Shown piece after piece: positions 1 to 7,964 of a stretch of DNA of 58,038 bases (within the stretch, counting starts at the first letter, position 1; each line of letters opens with the position of its first letter). The DNA comes from Betaproteobacteria bacterium (GTDB taxonomy: Bacteria > Pseudomonadota > Gammaproteobacteria > Burkholderiales > Rhodocyclaceae). The stretch spans positions 1 through 58,038 of the forward strand of contig JACRAR010000081.1 in NCBI GenBank assembly GCA_016234745.1, given 5' to 3'. A program made the position numbers and the translations under genes. Under the pieces are notes generated by a model, which saw nothing but the letters and a program-made list of their open reading frames with translations, searched no databases and had not been told where the DNA came from.

Positions 1-503
1 CGCTCCACGCTGATTGTGCCCGGTGTGTAGTCCAGCTTCTCGGACACGTCTTCACCGATGCGCTTGAGCGCGCAGCCACAGTGGCAGGTTGCCGAATCGG
101 GTTCGTGGTGGATGTCGGTCCGCGGCAGGTGCGGTGGGATGGGTGCCCGTTTGGGCCGACGCTTCTCTGTCTCCGGGTCCGGTGGGCCGAGCTGCTCGAT
201 TTCCTGTTCGATCGCGGCGATATCGGCAACGCAGGTTTCCTCGAACAGCTTGAGTTGGTCAGCCGACAGGCTTTCGGCCTTGGCACCGTACTTCCAGCGC
301 CGGTACAAAGCCAGTTCCTGTGTCAGCTTGTCGATCTTGCCTTGGCGCCAGGTGAGTTCCGTCGCCTGCTTGGTAATCAGGGTGTCCTGAGTTCCGAGTT
401 GCTCGATGAGCTGTTGCGCCAGTTCGCGCAGTTGCTCAGGATTCAGTTCCGAAAGATTGGCGACATCGACCATGTCCAGAATGATGCCAGCGCTGCGCCA
501 CAT
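1..503 (-). CDS. tnpC: IS66 transposase TnpC, N-terminal part (runs off the window)
   Basis: This is the N-terminal third of the DDE transposase of IS66. The reverse-strand translation has the family leader with a leucine-rich coiled segment (NLSELNPEQLRELAQQL), the segment ALYRRWKYGAKAESL, then PPHLPRTDIHHEP and the zinc-binding-like cluster CHCGCALKRIGEDVSEKLDY. The ATG at 503 directly follows an in-frame TAA; an alternative ATG lies at 473. The catalytic DDE core is outside the window, so activity cannot be judged. It follows tnpB on the same strand. Confidence 0.85.
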   Translation of the reverse strand, partial: MWRSAGIILDMVDVANLSELNPEQLRELAQQLIEQLGTQDTLITKQATELTWRQGKIDKLTQELALYRRWKYGAKAESLSADQLKLFEETCVADIAAIEQEIEQLGPPDPETEKRRPKRAPIPPHLPRTDIHHEPDSATCHCGCALKRIGEDVSEKLDYTPGTISVE

Positions 504-548
504 TTATGTGCCGAGCACCACGGGCTTATTCCCCGTCATCCTCCTTGA

Positions 549-908
549 CTACAGCAGGCGGATCACCCCATCCTCGCCGAGGCGTTGCCACGGCAAGCCC
601 AGGATCAGCGCGTCGAATTGCCCACGACTGAGTGATACCGTGCTTCCTTCTTTGGGCCAGGCGAACCGTCCCCGATCAAGACGGCGACAGGCCAGCCAAA
701 TGCCGATGCCGTCATGGACCACGACCTTGATCCGGGTTCCCCGCTGGTTGGCAAACAGATAGGCGTGGTGCGGACGGGCTTCGCCGAAGACCAGGACGAT
801 TCTTGCCAGCAGGGTGTCGGTCCCAGCCCGCATGTCGATCGGCACCACCGACATCCATACCGCCTCAGTTCGAATCACTTCAGCCAGCCTCGCAGCCACG
901 TCGTGCAT
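549..908 (-). CDS. tnpB: IS66 accessory protein TnpB (Orf2)
   Basis: A 119-residue IS66 Orf2-like protein, the usual length. It carries the family signature VVPIDMRAGTDTL near residue 25, then AYLFANQRGTRIKVVVHDG and RGRFAWP. IS66 needs this protein for transposition together with TnpA and TnpC, but its biochemical role is not settled. The start chosen is the ATG at 908, which overlaps the 3' end of tnpA (875), suggesting translational coupling; a longer reading frame to 1166 lies inside tnpA and has no family similarity. Confidence 0.9.
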   Translation of the reverse strand: MHDVAARLAEVIRTEAVWMSVVPIDMRAGTDTLLARIVLVFGEARPHHAYLFANQRGTRIKVVVHDGIGIWLACRRLDRGRFAWPKEGSTVSLSRGQFDALILGLPWQRLGEDGVIRLL

Positions 909-1249
909 TCCGCTGCTGCCGCAACCGGCCACTCGATCTTCACCACCGTGCTTCCGCGCCGGGCTTCGATTCGTATCTCGGGCACACTGGGCTGGATCGC
1001 CACCGGCAAAAACTCCGGTGCGCGTACCACCGGTTCTTTGGGCTCCGCCTGCCGACGTAGGCTCGGTGCCGTGACACCTCGTGCCAACATCCATTTGCGC
1101 AGCAGGTTCGCGTTGACCCCATTGGCCAGCGCGATTCCCGCCACCGATATTCCAGGCTCGCTGCACGCGCGAACCAGCTCGTCCTTGAATTCGCTGCTAT
1201 GCGTGCGCTTGCAGCGCTTCGGCTTCTCGATTCCCATAGTGTCCACCAT
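875..1249 (-). CDS. tnpA: IS66 accessory protein TnpA (Orf1)
   Basis: A 124-residue IS66 Orf1 homologue, probably the DNA-binding subunit. Residues 15-60 hold a transposase-type helix-turn-helix (SSEFKDELVRACSEPGISV followed by ALANGVNANLLRKWM), and the C-terminal half ends in the conserved strand RRGSTVVKIEWPV. It is the first gene of the element, close to the right terminus. It looks intact and overlaps tnpB by 34 bases. Confidence 0.88.
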   Translation of the reverse strand: MVDTMGIEKPKRCKRTHSSEFKDELVRACSEPGISVAGIALANGVNANLLRKWMLARGVTAPSLRRQAEPKEPVVRAPEFLPVAIQPSVPEIRIEARRGSTVVKIEWPVAAAAECTTWLRGWLK

Positions 1250-1289
1250 CGTTCTTAACGGAAACCATGGTGCTCGACTCTATCGCTCT

Positions 1290-1317
1290 GGCATAGATGA
1301 CTTTGCCGGGTGCTTAC
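1290..1317 (-). repeat. Terminal inverted repeat of the IS66 element (one end only)
   Basis: Read on the minus strand this starts GTAAGCACCCGGCAAAG, like the ends of other IS66 elements. The partner repeat is outside the window. The eight bases outside (ATCCAAAG at 1318-1325) would be the target duplication if the element inserted in the usual way; this is inferred from the family. Confidence 0.6.
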
Positions 1318-1514
1318 ATCCAAAGCGTGATGGAGAAACAGTTTCTGGAGATTTCAGAGCGTGCCTTCGGCGGCCTGCTGGACGGCCCCAGCGGATAAGG
1401 TCGGTTTACGCAAAATGACAGCAAGGAATCTAAGCTACTTGGTCGATAGAGTTGCAACCGATTTTCTGATATAGGTGAAAGTGAAGAATCCCCCCAATTC
1501 CTAAATGACTGTTT
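1318..1514. other. Intergenic stretch between IS66 and recombinase cassette
   Basis: No gene, tRNA or clear terminator is visible here. A 22-codon open frame (1330-1398) begins with ATG, but nothing supports it. The stretch is a junction between two mobile elements and would be the place to look for a recombination site of the adjacent recombinase. Confidence 0.5.
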
Positions 1515-1991
1515 TCACCCCATCCCTGCAATCACCTCCCACTGCTCACCCCAGTTCCGCGGCATAGCTGTACGTAGCAGATTCGCAAGTGACATTGTCC
1601 TCGGCAGCGTGCCAGCGAGCGCGGCCTGGGTAATCTCAGGTGCCAAGTGCGCCAACCTCAGCAACTCGCAAACCGTCGCCTTGTCTATCCCTTCGCGTTC
1701 AGCAATTTTCCGTGCGTTGGCAACTATTCCACTGTCTAACAGATGCTGCCAGTAATGCCCACGGCCCAAGGCTCGCAGCAGCACCGAGTCATGTGTTGGT
1801 GCAATGGCCCGCGAAGTGTGGAAAGACACTGGATCGTCCACACCTGCAACCCCGACAACCACTTTCTTGACACCTCTTTTCCGAAACCGCAGGGGAACAA
1901 AGGTTGTAATCTTGATCTCGCCGCCGTCCAAGGGATGCCACCGCTCATGGGGATGGCCGTCGGCGATCAGCCGCTTGCGAGTTTGATTCAT
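1515..1991 (-). CDS. ParB/KorB-type helix-turn-helix protein coupled to serine recombinase
   Basis: A 158-residue protein with a basic N-terminus (HPHERWHPLDGGEIKI) and a helix-turn-helix in the second half (ARKIAEREGIDKATVCELL followed by RLAHLAPEITQAALAGTLP), which resembles the ParB/KorB DNA-binding helix pair. The start at 1991 overlaps the recombinase stop in an ATGA, so the two are probably translationally coupled. Proteins like this commonly follow a serine recombinase and DUF2924 gene in proteobacterial islands and prophages. A role as recombination directionality factor or regulator is inference. Confidence 0.7.
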   Translation of the reverse strand: MNQTRKRLIADGHPHERWHPLDGGEIKITTFVPLRFRKRGVKKVVVGVAGVDDPVSFHTSRAIAPTHDSVLLRALGRGHYWQHLLDSGIVANARKIAEREGIDKATVCELLRLAHLAPEITQAALAGTLPRTMSLANLLRTAMPRNWGEQWEVIAGMG

Positions 1992-3352
1992 GCCGCTTCC
2001 AGTTCCAATAGTTCCGCGCCGATACTGCCAGGAACAAGTTCTCCCGCCAGTGCCTTCCAACCCACCTCACGCCAGACGATATCGATCCCATCCGATAGTA
2101 GCTGGATGCGCTCGATCAGCAGATTAACTAGGCGTATCTGCTCGGCAGGGAATAGTTGCTGCCAGATATCGGCCAAACGGCGCATGGCAACCACCACAGT
2201 GGGTTCATCAATCTCAGGGAAATCTACCCTCACCTTGTTCCATATACCCTGTATAGATTCGGGCGATCGTAACGCTTGAATCACCATATTGATCACCACA
2301 GCGTCGATCTCCCCGGCAGGAATTAACCCGGTTGCACTGGTGCCATGCCCATGTCGATTGTCGCTCTTGAGAATATAGTATTTGTAGGCTTTTCCAGTGC
2401 GATTGCGGTGGTACGTCGGGTAATACTTTTCATTATTGGAGTCAAATAACAATCCGCGCAACAACGCATCCATTTTGCGTCTGGTTTGGGTGACACCCAT
2501 TCGCGCATGAGGATCCTCAGCCAAGATGGACTGAACCTCATCCCAAAGCTTTCGTGAAATGATCGGCTCATGCTGTCCGGGATAAACGGCGCCCTTGTGA
2601 CTAATTTCTCCAACGTAGACCGGATTTCGCAGTACCTTTCCGATATATTTCTTGTCCATCGGCGTTCCGTTGCGAACCAAACCCGTCCGAGTTTTTTGCG
2701 GCTTTGTCGTCAATCCATCCAAATACAATTCACGACATAGATCCGTAATTGAACGTAACTCCGAAAACCGCTGAAAAATGCGACGAATGACAGCGGCAGG
2801 TTCCTCGTCGATGACAAGCTTGCGATCCTTGACCACATAACCTGCAGCCGGATAGCCGCCCATCCACATCCCCTTTTTCTTGCTGGCGCTGATCTTGTCG
2901 CGGATGCGCTCGCCGGTGACTTCCCGCTCGAACTGAGCAAAGGACAGGAGCACATTCAACATCAACCGGCCCATCGACGTCGTGGTGTTGAACTGCTGGG
3001 TGACCGAGACAAAAGACAGCTTGTGGCGCTCGAATACCTCGATCAAGCGAGAAAAGTCCGCCAGACTGCGGGTCAAGCGGTCAATCTTGTAGACCACCAC
3101 GATGTCGATTCTGCCCGCCTCGATGTCAGCCATCAGGCGTTTCAATGCTGGTCGCTCCGTGTTGCCGCCACTGTACCCACCATCATCATAAGCGTCGACA
3201 ACGGGCGACCAGCCTTCGGAACGCTGGCTCACGATATAGGCATGACCGGCCTCCCGCTGGGCATCCAGGGAGTTGAAGGACTGATCGAGACGTTCGTCGG
3301 TGGACACGCGGGTATAGACCGCGCAACGTTTCCTGGTGTTCGCCTCGTTCAT
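1988..3352 (-). CDS. Large serine recombinase (resolvase/invertase family)
   Basis: A 454-residue serine site-specific recombinase. The catalytic serine is Ser17 in YTRVSTDE; the conserved arginines lie in YKIDRLTRSLADF, and FAQFEREVTGERIRDK marks the end of the catalytic domain. A recombinase domain follows at about residues 175-280 (GYPAAGYVV, VLRNPVYVGEI), then a C-terminal region with no cysteine zinc ribbon. The start at 3352 is chosen because the resolvase fold begins eight residues later and because it overlaps the DUF2924 stop by ATGA. It could integrate this cassette or the neighbouring prophage; no tyrosine integrase is present. Confidence 0.92.
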   Translation of the reverse strand: MNEANTRKRCAVYTRVSTDERLDQSFNSLDAQREAGHAYIVSQRSEGWSPVVDAYDDGGYSGGNTERPALKRLMADIEAGRIDIVVVYKIDRLTRSLADFSRLIEVFERHKLSFVSVTQQFNTTTSMGRLMLNVLLSFAQFEREVTGERIRDKISASKKKGMWMGGYPAAGYVVKDRKLVIDEEPAAVIRRIFQRFSELRSITDLCRELYLDGLTTKPQKTRTGLVRNGTPMDKKYIGKVLRNPVYVGEISHKGAVYPGQHEPIISRKLWDEVQSILAEDPHARMGVTQTRRKMDALLRGLLFDSNNEKYYPTYHRNRTGKAYKYYILKSDNRHGHGTSATGLIPAGEIDAVVINMVIQALRSPESIQGIWNKVRVDFPEIDEPTVVVAMRRLADIWQQLFPAEQIRLVNLLIERIQLLSDGIDIVWREVGWKALAGELVPGSIGAELLELEAA

Positions 3353-3813
3353 TTCGTCCTCCGTTGGGTTTTCACAAGGCCGAAGAAAACCGGTCCCGAC
3401 CATTGGCTGCCCGTGATATGTCGAGCCACAGCAGACAGACTATTGAATCGTTGTCCGGCAAACTCAAAGCTGCCATCTGCTTGCGCGGTGACGCGATGCT
3501 CATGGTTATCGTATTCCCTGACCAGTACGGTACCGGGTACGACACAGATCTCTGTTTTGCGTCGGGTGCTGAATTTTGATTGAGCTTCACCGATCTTGAT
3601 CAGCTGTTGGCGGGCCTCGTGCTTGATACCGCCCAGTGCCTCTTCCTGGATCTTGAAGGCGACCCGCCCCTCGACATAGGTGCGGTGGTGGTGGGAAGGG
3701 CGGCGCGGGAAATTTTTGTCCCAAAGCGCCCATAACGCTTTCATAGGCAACTTCGGTAATGCGGCTACGCGGGCCGCAAGTGATTGCAACTGGATTGATT
3801 CGATCATTGTCAA
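3349..3813 (-). CDS. DUF2924 protein
   Basis: A 154-residue DUF2924 protein. The N-terminal half holds the motif MKALWALWDKNFPRRPSHHH, and the C-terminal half the family core PGTVLVREYDNHEHRV, then FNSLSAVARHITGSQWSG and FFGL. The C-terminal part resembles small SH3-like/RAMA-type modules. Function is unknown; the family is nearly always beside a serine recombinase, as here, so an accessory role in recombination is plausible but unproven. It overlaps both neighbours by four bases. Confidence 0.88.
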   Translation of the reverse strand: MTMIESIQLQSLAARVAALPKLPMKALWALWDKNFPRRPSHHHRTYVEGRVAFKIQEEALGGIKHEARQQLIKIGEAQSKFSTRRKTEICVVPGTVLVREYDNHEHRVTAQADGSFEFAGQRFNSLSAVARHITGSQWSGPVFFGLVKTQRRTK

Positions 3814-3992
3814 ACTCCTGGTTGAGAGGGGTTTGTATGAACGCTCTTCGTAGGCGAGAAGCCAAGTGGAATATCGCTCTCTGGTGACCGAGCGGAATTC
3901 AATCGTGCGATTGCTGCTGCGAGGATGTCTGCCACTTCGGCAGCACGTTCGCGAGGGGATAGTGCTTCGGGAGGAGTATGTGTAACGATCAT
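3810..3992 (-). CDS. Small protein heading the recombinase operon
   Basis: A 60-residue protein whose core SPRERAAEVADILAAAIARL is predicted helical. The ATG at 3992 is chosen over one at 4031 because the conserved-looking helix begins shortly after it. Its stop overlaps the DUF2924 start in ATGA, which supports a real coupled gene. Small proteins of this type often precede DUF2924 genes. Function unknown. Confidence 0.65.
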   Translation of the reverse strand: MIVTHTPPEALSPRERAAEVADILAAAIARLNSARSPESDIPLGFSPTKSVHTNPSQPGV

Positions 3993-4136
3993 ATTGGTAT
4001 CCAATAACGGGTTCAAACCGTCATGGATCATATGCCCGTAACTCAGTCGGAGTATCCTGTTTTAGCGTAGGTAATCGTAGGAGGGCGGTGATGATTCAAA
4101 ATAGCTCGATGCAGCACGAGGAAGTAGCCGGGCAAT

Positions 4137-5054
4137 TTAACGCACCGGCAATTGCCCCGCCTCGATAAAGCGGTCATAAGTATCAAACGTATGATCATCC
4201 CAGTCTCGAGCCCAGCGGCTTTCGAATTTAGGAACGATCAGTAGCGACAGCACACGCTCATATTTGTCCGATGTGTGCTTCATTTCACGCAGCATCTCAC
4301 CTTCGGGTGCGTTCTTGAACCACAAATTGGCAGGGACGATTTTCCCATCAGGGCATTGACGAATTGACGTGTCGGCCGCGACAGTGCCGTTAATTGGCTC
4401 CAGGGGACCGCCATTCGGTTCGTCGATCCAGAGTCGCTGCTTTTTCGCCAGCTCACTGCGTGACCAACGCTTCATCATCCCGTTGTCCCAGTAGATCAGC
4501 ACTGCGCGCTCATTGGCCAACTCGATAATGCGAATGCACATCGCCTCGAATGACACACCGTAGAATCCGGCCAACTGGCTGATGGTATCGAGGGTGATTG
4601 GTGCTTTTTCGATGCGGGAACGAACGTCGGTTGCCGGCATCAGCAGGTAACTTGCAAACTGGTTAGCCTGCGCCTCGATGTTGGGTTCGCCGGTATCCTT
4701 CTCGATGATCGCCTTGCGCCCGCAACGAAACTGATCCTGCACTTTCCGGTGAAGAATGTAATGCCCGAGTTCATGGGCTTTCGTGAACAGCTGGCGCTCG
4801 GGCGTGGCGTTTGTCGTGTAGGTGATCCACCATTCCTTCGGGTTTTCGGGGTTTCTCTGCAAGAACCCGTCGATATCTTTCCAGGGTGCCGCATGAATTT
4901 TGGTGATCGGATCGTCCCAGCCATAGGTGTCATGGCAGTTTTTTGCCATGGCATCGACGTCGATGGGAAAGCGCGCATCGCCCCAGGGCTCAATCCAGCG
5001 GGACACCTTTCCGGCCTCCTTGGCTCCGGTCATGTCGCGCTGCTTGGCGGTCAC
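4137..5054 (-). CDS. ImmA/IrrE-family metallopeptidase
   Basis: A 305-residue protein with a zinc-protease motif His94-Glu-Leu-Gly-His98 (KAHELGHYILHRK) and the downstream acidic segment EAQANQFASYLLMP, the hallmark of the ImmA/IrrE family. Family members cleave a partner XRE repressor after DNA damage, releasing mobile-element genes. The first codons overlap the stop of the XRE gene in ATGA, so the two are a translationally coupled repressor/protease pair. The C-terminal third (after about residue 190) is an unassigned extension with several tryptophans. Inference: it controls induction of this prophage. Confidence 0.9.
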   Translation of the reverse strand: MTAKQRDMTGAKEAGKVSRWIEPWGDARFPIDVDAMAKNCHDTYGWDDPITKIHAAPWKDIDGFLQRNPENPKEWWITYTTNATPERQLFTKAHELGHYILHRKVQDQFRCGRKAIIEKDTGEPNIEAQANQFASYLLMPATDVRSRIEKAPITLDTISQLAGFYGVSFEAMCIRIIELANERAVLIYWDNGMMKRWSRSELAKKQRLWIDEPNGGPLEPINGTVAADTSIRQCPDGKIVPANLWFKNAPEGEMLREMKHTSDKYERVLSLLIVPKFESRWARDWDDHTFDTYDRFIEAGQLPVR

Positions 5055-5389
5055 TTTTCTTTCTGCTTCCTGAAAAGCTCGAGCATCTGGCGATAGGTTT
5101 CCCGGTCGTCGGTGGTCATGCCCATGTAGTTCCGGAAGAACGCCACGTCCTCCGGATTGGCCTCGTCGCCAAGCGCTTCCGGCGGGGCTCCGCCCATCAA
5201 ATCTGCAGGAGTGACGTCAAGAGCCTTGGCCAGGGCGATGATGACATTGGCGGACGTGCGCTCGGCAGTCTTGTTTTCGAGTTCCCAGATATAGCTTTTG
5301 GAGACGCCGACGACCTGCCCAAGCTGTTCCATGGTCATCTTTTTTTCCTGGCGAAGCCGTTTTAAGCGGTTGCCAAAGGGGGTACTCAC
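5051..5389 (-). CDS. XRE-family transcriptional repressor
   Basis: A 112-residue regulator with a clear Cro/cI-type helix-turn-helix at residues 7-62 (GNRLKRLRQEKKMTMEQLG, then VVGVSKSYIWELENKTAERT). The C-terminal tail lacks a LexA-type peptidase, which fits control by the coupled ImmA-type protease instead of RecA-driven self-cleavage. It is divergent from the gene at 5646; the intergenic region holds a strong rightward promoter and three copies of a hexamer that could be its operator half-sites. Confidence 0.88.
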   Translation of the reverse strand: MSTPFGNRLKRLRQEKKMTMEQLGQVVGVSKSYIWELENKTAERTSANVIIALAKALDVTPADLMGGAPPEALGDEANPEDVAFFRNYMGMTTDDRETYRQMLELFRKQKEK

Positions 5390-5402
5390 AGCCTCATGTC
5401 CT

Positions 5403-5508
5403 GTTCTCCGGTGTCGGTTGTCAGTCTCAGAATACCACGTTAGAGAACATCAGAGTATTTCATCGTTGACAAGCGGATGTGCGGGGGTAGAATTCCATTG
5501 GAGTTCTC
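5403..5508. promoter_or_regulatory. Candidate operator half-sites in the switch region
   Basis: The hexamer GTTCTC occurs at 5403-5408 and 5503-5508, and its complement GAGAAC at 5443-5448, in the intergenic region between the divergent XRE gene and the gene at 5646. The last copy lies just downstream of the promoter -10 and the middle one 18 bases before the -35. That placement suits a repressor, but binding is inferred. Confidence 0.4.
5466..5493 (+). promoter_or_regulatory. Sigma-70 type rightward promoter
   Basis: A perfect -35 TTGACA (5466-5471) is followed after 16 bases by TAGAAT (5488-5493). It points at the two-gene unit beginning at 5646, leaving a leader of roughly 145 bases. It is the natural early promoter opposite the XRE repressor gene. 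Confidence 0.7.
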
Positions 5509-5645
5509 TTTAGTTGTATTTGACTATCACGAATATCAGCTTTAGGACTCAATTTCATTAACCCGCTCGGAACCCGCCGCGACGGCTGTGAAGGACAGGA
5601 GACCGCTGGCGACGCTACCTGGCACAAGAAACAGGAGCATTATCC

Positions 5646-6878
5646 ATGAGTAGTAATTTCCGCGGTTTTCTTCGCAACCTTCCGGTCAATACCACGCTGA
5701 TGCGTGAATTCCTGGCCGAACATGTCTTTGATCCGGCCGAAGCGGTGGACTGGCAGGCGGACGAGCCTACCCTGGCGGCAGCACTTGCCGATGCCATCGA
5801 GGCCAATGTCGACACCACCGTCAGAGACGACCTGATCGCCGCCATCGAGCAAGTCGCCCAACTTGCCGATGCGGCCGGTACTCGCCAAATGCTCAGTGTT
5901 TGCGGCACCGATCCGCAAATCGTGGCCGCCTTCGAGACCCTGGAGTCACCCGAGGAGCGGGCGCTCTGGCTTTATGTGAACAGCGCAGCGAAATTTAACG
6001 AGGCCGTCATCGCGCGCCTATTTGATGACGGACTGACGCGTGACTCGTCGCAGCGCTGGACGCTGCCGGCGTGTCCGGGTTTGCACCTGGGCGAAGCGGA
6101 CCAGAACGCCATATCGGCAACTGTCGCCGCGTTTTACCTGAAGCGGTTTGGTTACGGCCGCAACTTCAAGCCCTACGTTGTGCCACGCCATGTCGAAGGT
6201 GCCGTACTCTTCGTCATCGACCTTTCCGATCATGCCTGCAACCGGGCGGTATGGGTCAATGGCAACCTGAAGCGTGGTCCGCTGATTCTCTCCCGTACCC
6301 TGGTGCTTAACTACCAGCTGGCCACAGGATGCACGGAAACGGTGGCCCCAGGCGGTGAGGACGCCCAGAAAGTGCTGGTAAATGCTTTCACCGAGCATGG
6401 CCTGAAACAAAAAGGGGCGTGCAAGCGGATCGTCCGCGAGTCCTATCGTCTCGAGGCGCTATTGAACGGGGTGGACATCTTCGACCGCGAAGCGGTCGGC
6501 ATCCACCAGCCCCGCCTCAGGAGCATTGCGGTGCAGGAGTTGGCATCCGGCCTGCGCAGCACCTTTGAGGTCATGGGGCGCAAGAGTACGGCCTCGGCGG
6601 ACCAGTTGCTGGAAGCCGCGTATCCCACCGATCATCCGCTGAAGCGTAAATGGCAGATTGTCGGCGCGCAGATTGAGTTGCCGTTCTATCCCGAAGCGGG
6701 ACATGGCGGCACCTCGCAGAAGACGCTGCGTTTGCGCTTCAATCGCAAGGGCCAGGCCAATCTCCACAAATTTACGCAGGACGAGCGCAACCTGATCGAA
6801 CCGATGCTCTCCGAGTGGGGATTGGTCGCCGCACAAAAGCTCGCACCGGTGGTCTCGATGGAGGTGGCATCGCAGTGA
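5646..6878 (+). CDS. Unrecognised 410-residue protein, first gene right of the repressor
   Basis: I do not recognise the family. The N-terminus (NFRGFLRNLPVNTTLMREFL) and two alanine-rich helical segments precede a mixed alpha/beta middle with an aromatic, basic strand region (KRFGYGRNFKPYVVP, GAVLFVIDLSDHACNRAVW). The C-terminal part has LPFYPEAGHGGTSQKTLRL. No membrane segment, signal peptide or nucleotide-binding motif is visible. It is read from the promoter at 5466 and its stop overlaps the GTG start of the next gene, so the two are co-translated and presumably work together. Being directly under the putative repressor, it may be an early phage gene or a cargo module. Confidence 0.75.
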   Translation: MSSNFRGFLRNLPVNTTLMREFLAEHVFDPAEAVDWQADEPTLAAALADAIEANVDTTVRDDLIAAIEQVAQLADAAGTRQMLSVCGTDPQIVAAFETLESPEERALWLYVNSAAKFNEAVIARLFDDGLTRDSSQRWTLPACPGLHLGEADQNAISATVAAFYLKRFGYGRNFKPYVVPRHVEGAVLFVIDLSDHACNRAVWVNGNLKRGPLILSRTLVLNYQLATGCTETVAPGGEDAQKVLVNAFTEHGLKQKGACKRIVRESYRLEALLNGVDIFDREAVGIHQPRLRSIAVQELASGLRSTFEVMGRKSTASADQLLEAAYPTDHPLKRKWQIVGAQIELPFYPEAGHGGTSQKTLRLRFNRKGQANLHKFTQDERNLIEPMLSEWGLVAAQKLAPVVSMEVASQ

Positions 6879-7801
6879 GACCGGTGGCACCACACGCAAT
6901 GTCGCTGTTGGTGGCGTTGCTGGAGACCCTGGACGGGCGCGTCGTGGAAGACGCGCTCGATGATGCCGATCGCGATGCTTTTCATGCGCTGCGAGACTGC
7001 GGAGCACTTTCGGTTGCCGAGGATGTTCCTGCCGTCATGTGTCCTGCCTGCGGCGACCATGATGTCGAGCCCAGGAGAATTCGCGGCACGCTCCAAGCAT
7101 TGTGTCCTTCATGTGGTCATGTCGAGATCACCAATGCATCGCTGAAGGCGTGGCAAGTTGACGAGGCATGGCTACTCGGGCGGTTGCGCATGGCCTTCGG
7201 AATCGCCACGCGGCAGGCATCTGAAGCGCTGGTGGCTGGTGCTGTGTGGAAGGTGGGCGACCACAAGGTTGGACGCCGCTCGCACCGCATCGTGTTTGTC
7301 CGCCGACTCGCAGATCACGGGAACCACAAGGCGTTCCGGGATGCGCTGGCGCAGAAGATTGAACGTGACAATGCCGTGATCATCAGCACGACGTCGAGGC
7401 CGGCGGCCATGGTCAGCGACCTCTCGATGCCCTTTGTCCATCTTGCCGAGATTGTGCATCTCCGAAGCGGCAAGATGGAATTGGACGAGGAGCGCTGGGC
7501 CTGGTGCCTCAAGCCCGCGCATTTGCGGCAGCACGATGCCAGTCCGATCTTCTTTGAAAATTTCCGCCTCGCCGTGATCGACGGTGAAGAGTATGAGTTC
7601 AGTCCACTGCAGGCCGGAGTACTTGCTTATCTCCATGCCGCCAAGGCCGGAAAATGTTTCAAGGATTCGATCATGGCTGAAATCAATTCCACACAGAAAA
7701 ACCCCGTGGAATTGTTTCGTCACAACCCACGCCAATTCGAAGGGTTCAGTCGCGTCGCCGAATGGAACGAGCACGGCTATTACTGGTTGAAGCAACGGTA
7801 G
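6875..7801 (+). CDS. Zinc-ribbon protein coupled to the 410-residue protein
   Basis: A 308-residue protein. The GTG at 6875 is chosen because it overlaps the previous TGA and has a GGAGGTGG ribosome site seven bases upstream; an in-frame ATG lies at 6899. Near residues 52-78 is a zinc ribbon, CPACG then CPSCGHVEI. A basic middle (KVGRRSHRIVFVRRLADHG) follows, and the C-terminal 70 residues (FSPLQAGVLAYLHAAKAGK, ending WNEHGYYWLKQR) look like a winged-helix domain. This suggests nucleic-acid binding; the actual role is unknown. It ends at a strong terminator. Confidence 0.75.
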   Translation: MRPVAPHAMSLLVALLETLDGRVVEDALDDADRDAFHALRDCGALSVAEDVPAVMCPACGDHDVEPRRIRGTLQALCPSCGHVEITNASLKAWQVDEAWLLGRLRMAFGIATRQASEALVAGAVWKVGDHKVGRRSHRIVFVRRLADHGNHKAFRDALAQKIERDNAVIISTTSRPAAMVSDLSMPFVHLAEIVHLRSGKMELDEERWAWCLKPAHLRQHDASPIFFENFRLAVIDGEEYEFSPLQAGVLAYLHAAKAGKCFKDSIMAEINSTQKNPVELFRHNPRQFEGFSRVAEWNEHGYYWLKQR

Positions 7802-7822
7802 CCATAGTCCCCTGATGCATCC

Positions 7823-7852
7823 GATGCCCCGCCCAGTGCGGGGCATCGTCAT
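7823..7852 (+). terminator. Rho-independent terminator after the two-gene early unit
   Basis: A perfect 10-bp stem GATGCCCCGC / GCGGGGCATC with a 5-base loop (7823-7847) is followed by GTCATTCT. It separates the 5646-7801 unit from the main early operon, so the latter needs its own promoter or antitermination. Confidence 0.75.
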
Positions 7853-7964
7853 TCTGGGCCTCCAAAACCGCAATCTGCAGATTTCCCGCCAGCTTACCCA
7901 CCGGATATCCTGAAGCCGGGTATCAGTATTCGTGTCGCCGATTAACTCTTGAAAGGACAACACG

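Larger units (their letters stand above)
1..1317 (-). mobile_element. IS66-family insertion sequence, cut by the window edge
   Basis: The three genes tnpA, tnpB and tnpC lie in the canonical IS66 order on the minus strand, with tnpA nearest the right end. The right terminus is placed at 1317 because the outward end, read on the minus strand, begins GTAAGCACCCGGCAAAG, which resembles the GTAA-starting terminal repeat of IS66 elements. The other terminus lies outside the window, so neither the target duplication nor the completeness of tnpC can be checked. Confidence 0.85.

Noticed and set aside
81-548. Plus-strand open frame of 155 codons across tnpC
   Set aside because: It is the opposite strand of the IS66 transposase, whose minus-strand reading matches the family clearly.
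1330-1398. 22-codon open frame between IS66 and the recombinase cassette
   Set aside because: Too short to judge and nothing in the surroundings supports it; it may be a relic of a disrupted gene.
3587-3865. Minus-strand 92-codon frame overlapping the DUF2924 gene
   Set aside because: It is out of phase with the clear DUF2924 protein and has a shadow-like arginine and proline composition.
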